The notes beneath the pieces were generated by a model, which saw only the letters and a program-made list of their open reading frames with translations, was not told where the DNA came from and made no database searches. From contig JASKMD010000015.1 in NCBI GenBank assembly GCA_030144725.1, positions 8,264,005 through 8,328,004 of the forward strand: DNA of 64,000 bases, read 5' to 3'. Source of the stretch: Haematococcus lacustris. Taxonomy: Eukaryota > Chlorophyta > Chlorophyceae > Chlamydomonadales > Haematococcaceae. Made by a program: the position numbers and the translations under genes. This document shows positions 42,646 through 54,475 of this stretch, one piece after another (position 1 is the first letter of the stretch; each line of letters opens with the position of its first letter).

Positions 42646-44586
42646 TCATGGGCCAGTGGCACCATCACCGGCAACCATATCCTCTTCTTCCTGCAAGGCC
42701 TTCATCTGCGCCTCATACGCTGCTTTTGCTTTAGCCATCTCAGCAGCTATCTTGGCGCGTTTGGCTTCCGGTGTCTCAGGTACTAGGGTTGCTGCTGCCT
42801 CTGCTGCCGCTGCTGCTGCCTCTGCTGCCGCTGCTGCTGCCTCTGCAGCAATCCTTGCCTCCTCGGCAGCAGCGGCAGCTGCCTGTTGGCGTTGAAGCTC
42901 CTCATAGTCATGAGCACTCTGGGCTTCCTCAAATGACACGTTGAAGGTCTTGGTGAACTCCAGGATGGCAGCCTACAGTCGATTGCAGACGATTAACGCC
43001 AAGATGTTGGAATTGGGCTAACGATAAATAAGTCAAGCACGCATGGAATGGCTCACGTCTTACATCAGGTCATGGCTGGTTGAAACGAGAAATGCACAGT
43101 GACCATCACCTGTGTGGTGATACAAGGCTCTGATGCTGCATCAAAGAACTGCGATGCACCACCATAACGCACCTCCTGTGGAGACGTGATTCATCAGGTT
43201 TGTATGATAGGCCAGAGCATGACCAAGAACGCATGAACCATACATGCAGTGATGCCATAACCCGGGTGTGTAGGACTCACCCGGTTGGCGAGTAAGTCAG
43301 CATCAATAGTGTCTCGCAATTGGGACGGCTGCAAATGCGACAGTGTAGAAGACATGCACACATCGTTCAAGGCCCTTGGCAACACAGGGTACAATGACCA
43401 TCATGATGCACGTGCAACACATAAGCACACCTTCAGGGTGATGGCCTTGTCCGCCACAAGCAGTTGGAACCCTTCGTCAATGTGCTTGGCCATGGCATCG
43501 GTCACAAACAGTGACTTCACAGTGAAGTACTGTGGGTCAGGTAGGATGCCTACAGGCAAAGACACCGTGAAACAGTCTTCAAATATGAGCACCAGCGGTA
43601 CCACTATAAGAACCAACATCAATGTATGCATGAGCAACTACATGCTTACCCTCCTTGAACTTCAAGGCCAGGGCAATGAGCTTCTCCCAGCTGCTTGGCC
43701 GCTTTCCAGCAGTGAAGAACTTGCCCCACACGCGGTCCCACTGAGAGTACTTGTCTTCATTTTCCTTTTTCACTGAGGATGGTGCTGCTTCATTGGAGCT
43801 GCGTGTCTTCTTGCTCACGGTGTTATGACCACACCTGACCCAACAAGCGAGCAACATGCACACAAATAGACAACAGCTCATCGTGTTTCAAGGAAGCAGC
43901 CACCTTACTTGTGGATTTTAACCACGATGTCGTCGTACTTGAGGTCCTTAGACACATACCCCAGGGTATCCAGCAGCCCCATGAGGACAGCACCGACAAT
44001 GGCGTCGGTAGCATCCTGCCATCTGGCATATTTGCACCCCGTCACCTGGGCACCATGACAATCAGCGCACACACTAGGTAAGAGGAGGGATGAAAGCCTA
44101 TGCAGGCAGGGATGCAGCACTAACCCCGTCGGTCTTTCGCCCTGCCAGTAGCATCACGTAGTGTGCAATGAGCACTGTAACCACGCTGTCCGTGACGTCA
44201 TGGGCGGTGATGGGCACTTCGGGTGCAAACCACTCATCAACCACTTCCCTGTCAGAGGTGAGCACCGTGCCCTGCACATCAGACATAACCTTATTGACCT
44301 ATTGTACATCCGCACTATATGACCTGTGGGTGCATGTTAAGAAGACTCACAACACTGCCACTGGCGCCAGGGGAAGAGCAAGTAGCCGGCGCAACCAGGC
44401 GCCTGGATTTCTGCACGAACAGTAGCATGCCAGATGAGAAGCACGCTGGCGACTAACAATAGCCATGCAACGCACCGGAAGCTCACGACTCTTAAACGCG
44501 GGGGTAGAGCCTGTGTCACTATCGGACAAAGACCTGGAATGCTTGGTGCCAGCTTTCTTGTCAGACCCGGTTTGCTTTGGGGGCAT
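42646..44586 (-). CDS. T2 accessory gene (TNPA-like by position)
   Basis: ATG 44586 (MPPKQTGSDKKAGTKHS). Exons include 44476-44586, 44351-44410, about 44125-44277 (VVTVLIAHYVMLLAGRKTDG), about 43915-44045, about 43650-43830 (KENEDKYSQWDRVWGKFF), about 43440-43600, about 43280-43375, then a last exon to 42646 that is Ala/Glu-rich and probably coiled-coil. No known family recognised. It is head-to-head with the transposase, as in T1, and like the T1 accessory protein it starts basic and ends in an Ala-rich tail. A role as the transposon's DNA-binding partner is inferred. Confidence 0.55.
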
Positions 44587-44605
44587 TATCAATTAGGTAG
44601 AGGAA
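44587..44605. promoter_or_regulatory. Very short divergent spacer of T2 core genes
   Basis: Only 19 bp separate the two ATGs (44586 minus, 44606 plus). If the transposase starts at the in-frame ATG 44733 instead, the spacer is 146 bp, which is more realistic for a bidirectional promoter. Confidence 0.4.
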
Positions 44606-47600
44606 ATGGCGTTGGTAGTGGAGTTGAATGTAGCGATGCTAGCATCGAAGCCGCCCGCGAGCCCGTATAACCATACTAACAACCACCCCGGAAATGTCGC
44701 TTGTAGCCACAACAATACAACGGGCATCATCATGACGACAGGCGTGAGCAAGAGAAGAAAGGAAAGGACCACCAGCAAATACCGCAACATTATTGCGAGG
44801 AGCCAGGGGGATCGCAAGTGGCGATGCATTGTTTCGAGCTGCAACAGATGTAGGGATGGATGCAGCTACTATGGGGCAACAAAGCACGCCAAGGATTACC
44901 ACCACGACCTTATACCGGCGAACAGTAGTCAGGACTCACATGAGCCGTCGCAGTCGCTAATGGAGGGTGCAGGACCCTCTACAGCCGCCAATGAGGCGAT
45001 GGATGGAAATCGCTGGGTACCCAGCACTGGGTTGCAAGCGTCGCCGGGTGATGCTGCGGAGGTCGCCAAGAAACCGGCAGATGAGGTAGAGAGTCCTGTC
45101 AGACTCGATGCCATGTCGCCCTCACACGCCGATGTTGATTGTCGCATGTCTTGACAGGAGACGCCAAACCAAGAAGAGGTCGCCGAAGAGGTCCCACCCA
45201 CGAACACCCAGCCAGTAGGCTTCGCTCAGATTACACCCCCTGTTTGCCCTTAATCCACTGTTGGCCTACATGTTCAGTGGGAGGGCTGTTTGATATGCAG
45301 GAGGGACCAGAGGCTGAGTTGCCTGTTTTAGACGAGAATGAGGCGTGGGAAGCCTGGTCCATGGGCACCTACACCACTGATATGGAGGTGAGATAGCATG
45401 CACGGGCGATAGGACACATCACTACTACAGACTGGTGGTGAATTGATGCTTGTACACAGGCGGAGGAGGGCGTTGAAGAGCACAACGATCACCACTCGCA
45501 GCAACAACAACCCATGGAGGAGGATGAGGCAAGCAACACAGAGATGATACATGCAACAGACCCATAGGTCAAGCATAGCTACTCATACATGAATACCAGA
45601 AATGGCGGCGCTTGTTGCCTTGTGTTGCAGGAAGGAGTGGCCCCCCAGTCTGACATAGCGAGGGACGCTGCTGAATTCGAGGAAACCCTGCGCAAACATG
45701 CTGAAGCACAGGCCAAGGCTGAAGCAAAGGAGGATGAGGTGGGACCCCAGCGCCGACACAGCAAGACTGACACAATTCGCTCCAAGTGGAATGACTCCTG
45801 CACTCCTAACAGCAGCTTCACAACCAAGTGGTTGATGTTGACCCTTGTGATGCTCATGAAGAGGCGCAAGTGGTTGAGGGCGGACATGGAGGTCATCATC
45901 AACCTGTGTTGTGTGCTGCTGGGCCCGGTCCACAACTTCCCAGTCTCGTGGTACATATTCCAGGAGGTCATGAACCACGAGGACAACCTGGAGGCAGAGA
46001 AGACCCTGCATGTCTGCAATGGGCTGCATTGCCGTGGGTACACATGTCAACACCTACGGAGGTAATAGTAACCCTACCAATACCCCTAACCCTAGCCCTA
46101 TACCTAACCCTACCCCTAACCTAGCCCTATCCCTAACCCTAACCCAACCCCATCCTCACGTCATGTCAAGCCCTAGCCCTAGCCCTAGCCCTAGCCCTAG
46201 CCCTAACCCTAGCCCTAGCCCTAGCCCTAGCCCTAGCCCTAGCCCTAGACCTAGCCCTAGCCCTAGCCCTAGCCCTAGCCCTAGCCCTAGCCCTAGCCCT
46301 AGCCCTAGACCTAACCCTAGCCATAGCCCTAGCCCTAGCCCTAACCCTAACCCTACTCATACCTACACCACCGACCCCTACCCCTGACACAACACTCCCA
46401 TACACTGCGTACACCATGCATTTCTGCACAGAGATCAGTACGAGCAACACAAGGATCAGAGATGTCCACGGTGCAATGAACGTCGTTTCTCGGCAAAGAA
46501 AGTGAAGGGTAAGGATGAACAGGGTACATATTCCCATACATGTCAATGGCAGGATAGTTGTAATTGTTGTGACATGACTTGGCTCCCATGGTGTGTGCCT
46601 TAGGTTCATGTGGCCTGCTGACCCGGTGGCATGTCGTGCCTCGGTGGTCCATGTACTATTTCGGACTTCAGTCTACCATCCAGGCCTTGTTCGACCGCCC
46701 ATCATTCCTGGAGTTCTTCAACATGGGCCTCAACAGGGACACTTCCCAAGGCAGTTACCGCGCTAGTAAGTACAATTATACCACACAAGACAAACGTTGC
46801 AAAGATACAACACTGAACAATCCATGCAATGTCATGAGATGTGTGCCATGTTGGGGATGGTGCTGGCATGTTGCGTGGCGACACAGGTGCGGCAGCAGCG
46901 AAGACCCGGAGCAAGTTGAAGGAAAAGGTACCAGGAAGCAACATCTTTGACGACATCACGTCTTTCTTGTTTGACCTAGGCATGGACTTTCTGACGGTCA
47001 ACGGCCAGTCTGTGGGTGTGCTTGGCCTCCGCGCCCGTGACGTACCACGTCATGTGCAAGGCCGTGATGCCTGCATTGCCATGCTGGCCATCTTCTTGAA
47101 GAGTGAGCCTGCCAAGTACGTTCATGGCTTCATGGATCAACCGCTGAGAGACATTAACGGTATGACACATGTTAGCCTGTGGCGCAGTACCAACAATCCC
47201 TTGTGCATGAAGGGGGTGTAACCCCCAGCCTCATGTGTTCTGTGCTGCAGCCGCCATCTACAACAAGATCTGCATCATGGTCAACAAGATTGAACAGTTC
47301 TTTGTGCCCATCTTCACCGCCTTCATGGCTGACTTGCCGGCAAGGTGGGTGTGACATCAGGAAGGGCCAGCACACTAGACAGAGCAGGTGCATGGCTGTT
47401 GAGGCTAGGTCGTTGTATGGTTGCAGGATGAAGCTGACCCGATGCCTTGGGCACTCTAGTGGCTGTCCTTGCATGGCGTGCAAGTGGCACACTCCAGGCC
47501 AGAACCCCAAGCACAAAGGGTACAACGCGCAGCAGGTGAGCAGCCATGTATTGCATACACATTTCATGGTGTTGTTATGAACACGGCATCATGACATATA

Positions 47601-49785
47601 CGCAGGAGATCGAGTGGACAGACCCGGTGTCTTTTATCACTGCAATCTACATCGGCCACCCCCACCAGGACCACATGCAGTTGACAGATGAGCAGTACGA
47701 TGCCCGTGGGTTGCTTGCTCAGCAAGAGGTGGAAGCAGCCCTTGCCGCTGCACATGCCGCTAACAAGCCACTGAAGGACAGCAGCATTGTGTACAGCGCA
47801 GCATGCCGTGGTGCCCGAGGGGTGTGTGGTCACGCAGCACTTGAGCGACTTCGCTTCCTCCCTGGATGCCTTTGTGATGCCCACCTACCATACCTTTTGC
47901 CTGGGCGTGCTGAGGGACTTCATTGAGTACCTGCTGTCCACAGCCAGCAGCTTGTCAGCCCCGGCCAAGGCAACCATCCGTGAGCGCCAGGCGGCCTTGC
48001 ACATCCCTACCGACTATGGACGCAAGCCAACGTGCTGCATTGACGACAGGTTAGAGCTGGGATGGCAAGCTCAGCACGTAGGGGTCCCCTCTGAGTGCGT
48101 TACATATGCTGATTACAGGGGGCATTGGATCATCGAGGACTACCTGCACTTCATCTTCACCACCTGTACCATGCTGTTTGCTGGACTGTTGGACTACAAG
48201 CAGAGCCGTTTGCTTGGGTACCTTCGCACTGCAGCCCTCCACTACTTGCGCCCAGGCAAGGCTAATGCAAGCTTCATAGGATAGAAATCAACACATTGGC
48301 CCATAACATGCCTGCGTTTCAATTGATGATGCACGCACGGCTTTTGATAGTTGATCACAATGTGATGGCTACTCATTGTACAATAGCACGTAGTGCATGG
48401 AGTATGAGACACGATGCCATGTGCAGGGGATGATAAGCAGGGCACTAAGCAGGCCATGGAAGCTGCCCACATGGCTATTCGCAAGTACGCCTACTTCATG
48501 GAAGAGTGGAGCGTCGACATGAAGGTATGTTGATACAGGCTGGGTCAATTCATCACAGCTACAGTATGCAACATGAGATAAAGAGCCATGGTGCTGATGA
48601 TGTGCCTGCAGATTACGGAGGACATGTACAAACCGAACCTCCACATCCTGGAATGCCAGTGAGATCTGCAGTCTGCCCATTGAGACACAAACCACCACCT
48701 TCCAGTCCTTTTCCCTAGGCCTCTGATTCGACCCATCACCTGTCATATGCAGTTACCATACCATACACATGGAGATGGGTGATGGCATACCAAGACAAAC
48801 ACTTGGGTGTGTTGTGTGAGTGTGTGCAGGAGCGGGAAGCAGGAGCAGCGGCGTGGCCTGATGCACTTGGACTTGGAGATGTGGGTGGAGCGGCTGATGC
48901 AGTACTTCAAGTCGTGGGTGGGCAGCCACGCCGTCCCCATGAACCTTGAGCTCAGCGTGGCCATGAAGGAGGAGCTTGTGCGGAAGGGCCGAGCAGAGCA
49001 TGCCAAGGGTGCCTATGTGGACGGCGTGGGTGCGCCGGGTCTGGAATTGGTTCGTGGGGACGATGAGCCTGCGGATGATGTGGTGATGGGCCCCACTCAG
49101 CGATGTGTGCTGAAAGGCTGCCGCATGCCCCAGCCCTCATCTCTGGCAGGGCCGCACAGCAAGACCCTGAAGGCAGCAGTGCTGGCTTATGTGAGGTTGC
49201 AGCGGAGCATGAACGAGGACTTCCCCTGGACAGAGCAGCACGTCCACATGATCTTCTCCAGCAGCTCAGGCGTTGCTCCAGACTACGATGGCCATGTGCT
49301 GTTCTTCCGTCGGGCAGAGTGCAATGAGGAGGTGATTCACAGCAGCGAGTACAAGCGTGTCAAAGTGCGCAACAGCACTTGGATTCAGGCAGATTACGAC
49401 TTGGGGGGTGGGAAGACTGAGCACAACGCCGCCCATGTGCTGTTCTGGGTTCGGCTGCAGCACCCAGCACCTCCAGAGCCCTACTATGTACCTGCGGCTG
49501 GCTGCAGCTCGGCTGTTCAACATGTCAAAGTCAGCTGTGGAGCCTGAAGCCAGCATTGCATGCTATCACAGCTATGGCCTTCCAGCCACAGACAGCAACG
49601 GCGAGGCGGTGGTGGGGCCCAAGGGCAAGAAGTCGTGCTTGGTCCGCGGTGTGGGTCCCAACAATCTGTACATGGTGGATGGCGAGACCATCCGCTACAA
49701 GCTAGTCTGCTGCTTCCCCCATGGTGAGGAGCATGGTCACATGATGTTCCAGCAGTATGTCAGCACCACCGTGCGCGATGCATGA
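44606..49785 (+). CDS. TNP2-like CACTA transposase of T2
   Basis: Exon 1 (ATG 44606 or 44733) has a Cys/His cluster ([15 protein letters not shown]...KHAKDYHH). Later blocks are [13 protein letters not shown] with [13 protein letters not shown] (about 46010 and 46430-46510), [11 protein letters not shown] (46650), [22 protein letters not shown] (about 46970), [12 protein letters not shown] (47460), [12 protein letters not shown] (47890), YLHFIF..CTMLFAG (48150), [15 protein letters not shown] (48860) and [11 protein letters not shown]...[11 protein letters not shown] (49350-49465), then a C-terminus to 49785. Order and spacing match the T1 transposase. One-base frame changes are needed near 47800 and 49475, so this copy may be inactive, or the sequence has errors. 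An intron holds telomere-like repeats (46070-46370). Confidence 0.7.
46070..46370. repeat. Telomere-like CCCTAA/CCCTAG repeats in an intron
   Basis: Degenerate CCCTAA/CCCTAC units (46070-46160) lead into a more homogeneous CCCTAG hexamer tract (46175-46345), ending in CCCTAA units. It lies wholly within an intron of the T2 transposase. Confidence 0.9.
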
Positions 49786-49994
49786 ATGCGAGCAAACATC
49801 CACCATGCCAGACATGACATTGCCAAGCATGGCTCAGACCATAGATGCAGTATGGGGTAGGACACGTACAAGACAGCAACAGTGGAGTGCATTTAGATAC
49901 ATGCATGATGATGGGAGGTGGCAAGGGCAGACCTGCTACACATTAGGAAAGCGCATGAGGACACCAGTCGGCCTGGTAGTGATTTTGTAAGCAT

Positions 49995-50947
49995 TGCAAC
50001 AAGCATCTGTACAGATTGTGAATGCGCGTCTGTACAGATTAGACAGATTTGCATCTGTACAGATATCAAAGTTGCATCTGTACAGATAGCCGCGAAGCAT
50101 CTGTACAGATACAAATAGGGTATCTGTACAGATAGGTGAAAATCATCTGTACAGATAGGAGCAAGACGTCTGTACAGATAGCAGCAAGGCATCTGTACAG
50201 ATAGCAGCAAGGCATCTGTACAGATAGCAGCGAGGCGTCTGTACAGATAGAAGCAATGCGTCTGTACGGATAGCAGCAACGCATCTGTACAGATAGGAGC
50301 AAGGCGTCTGTACAGATAGGAGCAATGCGTCTGTACAGATAGGAGAAAGGCGTCTGTACAGATAACAGCAAGGCATCTGTACAGATAGCAACGAGGCATC
50401 TGTACAGATAAAAGTGAATTATCTGTACAGATAGCAACAAAATGTCTGTACAGATAGCAGCAAATCGTCTGTACAGATAGCAAAGTGACATCTGTACAGA
50501 CAAAAGCAAGGCATCTGTACAGATAGTAGCAAAGTATCTGTACAGATATGAGCAAGGCATCTGTACAGATAAAATCAAGGCATCTGAACAGATAGGAGCG
50601 AAGCATCTGTACAGATAAAAGCGAAGTATCTGTACAGATAGCATTAAATGTCTGTACAGATAACAGCAAGTTATCTGTACAGATAACATCAAAGCATCTG
50701 TACAGATACATGCGAGACATCTGTACAGATAAGAAAGAGGCATCTGTACAGATAGGTACAGGGCGTCTGTACAGATATGTGGCAAATAGACATCTGTACA
50801 GATAGTATGCATGCATCTGTACAGATAACTTAAAGGCGCATCTGTACAGATTATTAAGAAGCTATCTGTACAGATGCTGATGACAATCTGTACAGATAGC
50901 TTTGCAGACATCTGTACAGATAGTTACTTAGCAAATCTGTACAGATA
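49995..50947. repeat. T2 right subterminal ATCTGTACAGAT array
   Basis: Over 40 copies of CATCTGTACAGATAG-like units at about 22-bp spacing. Most are perfect 12-bp palindromes with 8-12 bp purine-rich spacers. It ends about 145 bp before the proposed T2 terminus. Confidence 0.9.
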
Positions 50948-51230
50948 CGTGGTTGAGAAATTCGCGGTCCAACTACGTCGCAACGGATGCACGGATTAGC
51001 GTAAGACTTGTACCGTTCGAACGGCCTTCTACTCTAGTTTTCATAGAGCTATGGTCGGTCCAATCGCGACCGGTCCTTGTTTATCGTGAGTGTGCTGCCG
51101 CTACTGCCCCCCTTCCCCCCTGCTGCTGCTGCTGCTGCCCCCCTTCCCCCCTGCTGCTGCTGCTGATGCTGCCCCGCTGCCCCCCTGCTGCTGCTGCTGC
51201 TGGCCCCCTGCCCCAAGCTCCTGCGGTCAG

Positions 51231-51612
51231 CCAGTACTGGTTGGGGGCCAGCCAATACTGGTCGGGGGCCAGCCAGTACTGGTTGGGGGCCAGCCAGTAC
51301 TGGTTGGGGGCCAGCCAGTACTGGTTGGGGGCCAGCCAGTACTGGTTGGGGGCCAGCCAGTACTGGTTGGGGGCCAGCCAGTACTGGTTGGGGGCCAGCC
51401 AGTACTGGTTGGGGGCCAGCCAGTACTGGTTGGGGGTCAGCCAGTACTGGTTGGGTGTGAACCAGTACTGGTTTGGGGTAAACCAGTACTGGTTTGGGGT
51501 AAACCAGTACTGGTTTGGGGTAAACTGGAGGTGGACCAGTATTGGTTGCGGGGCGGCCAGTACTGGTTGGGGGTGGACCAGTACTGGTTGGGGGTGGACC
51601 AGTACTGGTTTT
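51231..51612. repeat. 21-bp minisatellite (CCAGTACTGGTTGGGGGCCAG)
   Basis: About 18 units containing the palindrome CCAGTACTGG, more diverged towards the right. It would translate as repeated ASQYWLG, but no gene context supports this. A CTG-rich tract precedes it (51093-51230). Confidence 0.9.
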
Positions 51613-51714
51613 CTCGTATCTCCTCAGCCCGATTTTTCCTCAATTTTAGGTTTACACCCCCATTCTTAGAACCGCTAAAAAATACAATCTATCAAAGCAC
51701 TTTGTCAAAAAATT

Positions 51715-52100
51715 CAACTTTTCTCATGAATTTTTCTGCGAGTGTTCACAAATCCTCCCTTTGGTGCCTCATCCCCCCCACCCCTACCTCCCTCCTTCCC
51801 TCTGGAGCCTGGTTTGCATGGCCGCCCTTGATGCGATGGACTTTGGCCGTCGCCGTCTCTGGGCTCTCACCCATCACCCCACCACTCAAGCGACCGCTCC
51901 TACCACCCTTTCCCCCATTTCTGCAGCCAGCCAGCTTGCTATCTCTACCTTTTGGCTTCACCTACAAGACTTCACCCTAGCCCATCCCAACCCTCCTGGC
52001 TGGAACCTCCCCCATCCCCATCCCTTCATCTCTACTCAAGACGGATCCCTTAGTGTCACTTTCCCGGTTACTCCTCCTAGTCCCTCTGACTCTTAACGTG
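51715..52100 (+). pseudogene. Possible LINE 3' remnant
   Basis: A frame reads MAALDAMDFGRRRLWALTHH, later FWLHLQDFTLAHPNPPGWN and HPFIS, ending SPSDS. A Trp-rich tail of this sort reminds me of C-terminal ends of algal non-LTR reverse transcriptases, but no reverse transcriptase motif is present. Tentative. Confidence 0.2.
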
Positions 52101-53165
52101 TTTCACTCCCCTCTCCTTTCTAGCCCTCCTAACTTTTGCGTCCTTACTAGCCCTCCAACCTTCTGCGCCCCTTGCTCCTCCGCTTCTCTGACTTCTCCGC
52201 TTCTCGAGGTCTCTCACCCTCTCCCTTTAGCTCCCTTCCCCTTCCTTCTCTGAGTTCTTTCTCTCCTAGGTAGTTCCCCTTCTCTTTCCTTTTTTCTCTG
52301 TTCTCTCCTAAGTCTTTTACCTTTGGAGGTTGGCTTGTATCCACCCGAGCCCTACCTCCTTAGTGTAACAACTACTACTACCAAACGGACCCTTGCGCCG
52401 GCTGGCCTCGGCTGCTTCGTAACCGAAAAATGTCTTTTTGTGTATAATTTTTAGGTAAAAACAATTTTTGGCATAAGAAATGCTGCGTTACTTTCGTTAC
52501 CAGTCGGGACCAACTGCGTGACCAGCCATGTGATGGTCTCGGACCCTTCGTGACCAGCATAAAAAAAAAACTGGTTCGCAGTAAGATGCATAGCATAGCT
52601 TCCTAAGGGCTGGCAATCAATAGGCAATGTGTTGGATGTCATCACTTGTAAAAACTGTCGTGGGAAATTGTTGCAGCTGAGCTGGTAAGGTATTGTGCCC
52701 CAGCCTGCCCTGCGTGCTTGGGCCTGCTGTCCAGTAGCAGGGTGGTGTGATGGTGGCTTACACCGCTCAAACCGTGAGCCGTTAGGCTGCTTGGCCGAGG
52801 GTGGTGTGCACATGACTTGAAGCTGTGCGGCCTAGGCACCAATGCGGGCTGTGGGCCTTGGTGCCAAACAGCGGCTAGGACATGCTTAGTAATAAACATG
52901 GACAGGCAAACGCCATGTGAGTAAGGCTTCCAGCCTGCTTGTCAGCCAGCCAGAGGCGTGGTCCTAGGCATGGTCAGGGGCATGGTCAGAGGCATAGTCT
53001 TGTTGCCCTGGTTTGTCAGCTTCCTTCTGCCTTCTTACTTTGCATGGAAACTGAAACTCAGCAGGCGTCGACTGGCAGCCAGCCAGAGACTTGCTTGTCA
53101 TGGTCCTAGGCACAGGGTGCAGGGCAGTTACCTGCTAGCCTAGGGCAATGCACTTGTCTGGCAGG
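52101..53165. other. Intergenic, nothing recognised
   Basis: CT-rich sequence to about 52330, then unique sequence with an A9 run at 52562. No conserved frame or RNA gene was seen. Confidence 0.5.
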
Positions 53166-53169
53166 TCGA

Positions 53170-53360
53170 TGGTGTTGCAATGTACCTTCTGCGATGCGTG
53201 ATCAACACCAGCCTGCCTGAGGCGCAGGCATAGCAGCAGCTGCTGCAGGCGGGTGGGAAACACTCTGCAGGCCAGTGAGGGCCATTTGCTGCAGCCACAC
53301 CAGCAGCTCAGCAGCAGCAGACAGCGTGTCAAGATGTCAGCAATGGCCTGGTCGTGCATG
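53170..53360 (+). pseudogene. Decayed copy of the 3' end of the OPR-like gene
   Basis: Sequence from about 53206 (CAGCCTGCCTGAGGCGCAGG, GCAGCAGCTGCTGCAGGC) and 53265-53330 (CTGCAGCCACACCAGCAGCTC) matches 59725-59850, the last codons and 3' flank of the gene at 58067-59766, with several indels. Confidence 0.55.
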
Positions 53361-54475
53361 TTTATTGACCAGCATTGCCAGGAGCAAGGATGACGCTGCG
53401 AAGGGACGACAGCTTGTGTGTGGTCATGATGTGGTCGCCTGCTGCAGTCCTGGAAGTGTTGTTGCTCAGTTGCGGTGGAGCACCAGTGCAGCAGCAGAGT
53501 GGGAGAGGAGGAGCAGAGTTTGTGCTATAGCTGCAGTGTGCTGGTCTGGGCTGCTGCATGTCCTGCTGGCTGCCCCTAGCAGGGGGCATGGTGGAGGGGG
53601 AGCAGGTTGCATGGTCTGGGGCAGTGTGCTGGCCTGGGCTGCGGATTACTGCATGTCCTGCCGGCTGCACCTAGCAGGGAAGGGGTCGGCTCAGGCTGTC
53701 CAGGGCCAGCCCCAATCCACTGTGTCTGTGTGAAGAACTGCGGCTGACTGCCGCTGCACAGTTGACTTGTGCAGCAGCTACAGCGAAATGCTGCACATGG
53801 GGTTGCTACACTGGCAGGGAGAGGTCAAATGAGAACCCTTGTTTGTAAATATGACATGCAACGCGGCATGCAAGCTCGACCCCGACAGTGTCTTGCAGCA
53901 CGAGAATTGGTGCAACAATTGTGTGTCTTGATCAATTCCAAATTCCCTGCCTGTAGCGACCAGTGCAGCCGTCAGCTAGCCATTCCAGGTGGGACCAGGT
54001 GGGGTGAACATCAACAGCTCATCAGCCCATAGGTGGCATGTGTGCTGTGCTGCTGCAAGAAGCTGAGCATGGTGGAATCCCTGACCGCTGTCACAGTGCA
54101 CCAAAGCCATGAGACCAGCAGCTTGGAGGAGCTGCACACTGGGGGTAGAGCTGGCTCCTCTTTTCTGGCCCCTAGCAGGTCATGTAGCTGCAGCCTTGAA
54201 CTGCTGCCGTTAAGGGGTAGGGTATCTGTAGCTGCAGCTCTGTACTTGCACCTATCCCAGGATTGAGGGGGAGGATATCCCTCCCACCCTCACCCTACCC
54301 GGCAGTGCTGGCACCAGTGCATCACGCTGCATCCCAGTGATGCTCGACAGCATGAGCCAGTGACGCAGCCCATGCCACGGGCTCCACATGGGAGGTGACA
54401 GTTGCTGCACTCGCGCCGACTGATGCAGATATGACGATTTCTGCTGAAGTGTACCCCGGATAGCCCTTTGATAGG
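53361..54475. other. Intergenic, nothing recognised
   Basis: Rich in GCAGC/TGCTG. It contains a local duplication of CTGCATGTCCTGC(T/C)GGCTGC at about 53556 and 53651. No convincing gene. Confidence 0.5.

Larger units (their letters stand above)
1..51092. mobile_element. T2: giant CACTA-like transposon (left end outside window)
   Basis: Inferred outer element. Its right terminus is read from GAGTG at 51088-51092. The reverse complement starts CACTC, then 7 bases, then ACAAGGAC, matching the CACTC-N7-TTAAGGCC plan of the other termini here. Just inside lies a 950-bp array of ATCTGTACAGAT palindromes, in the position CACTA elements keep subterminal repeats. The same palindrome recurs at about 1060-1345, 29885-30060 and 39390-39745, which ties the F-box genes, the protease/dioxygenase gene and the transposase into one unit. 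T1 (3736-29137) is inserted in it. The left end is not in the window, so the full span is inference. Confidence 0.5.

Noticed and set aside
49995..50947. CRISPR-like array of short repeats and spacers
   Set aside because: The repeat is only a 12-bp palindrome, spacers are 8-12 bp and similar to each other, there are no cas genes, and the genome is eukaryotic. It is a transposon subterminal array.
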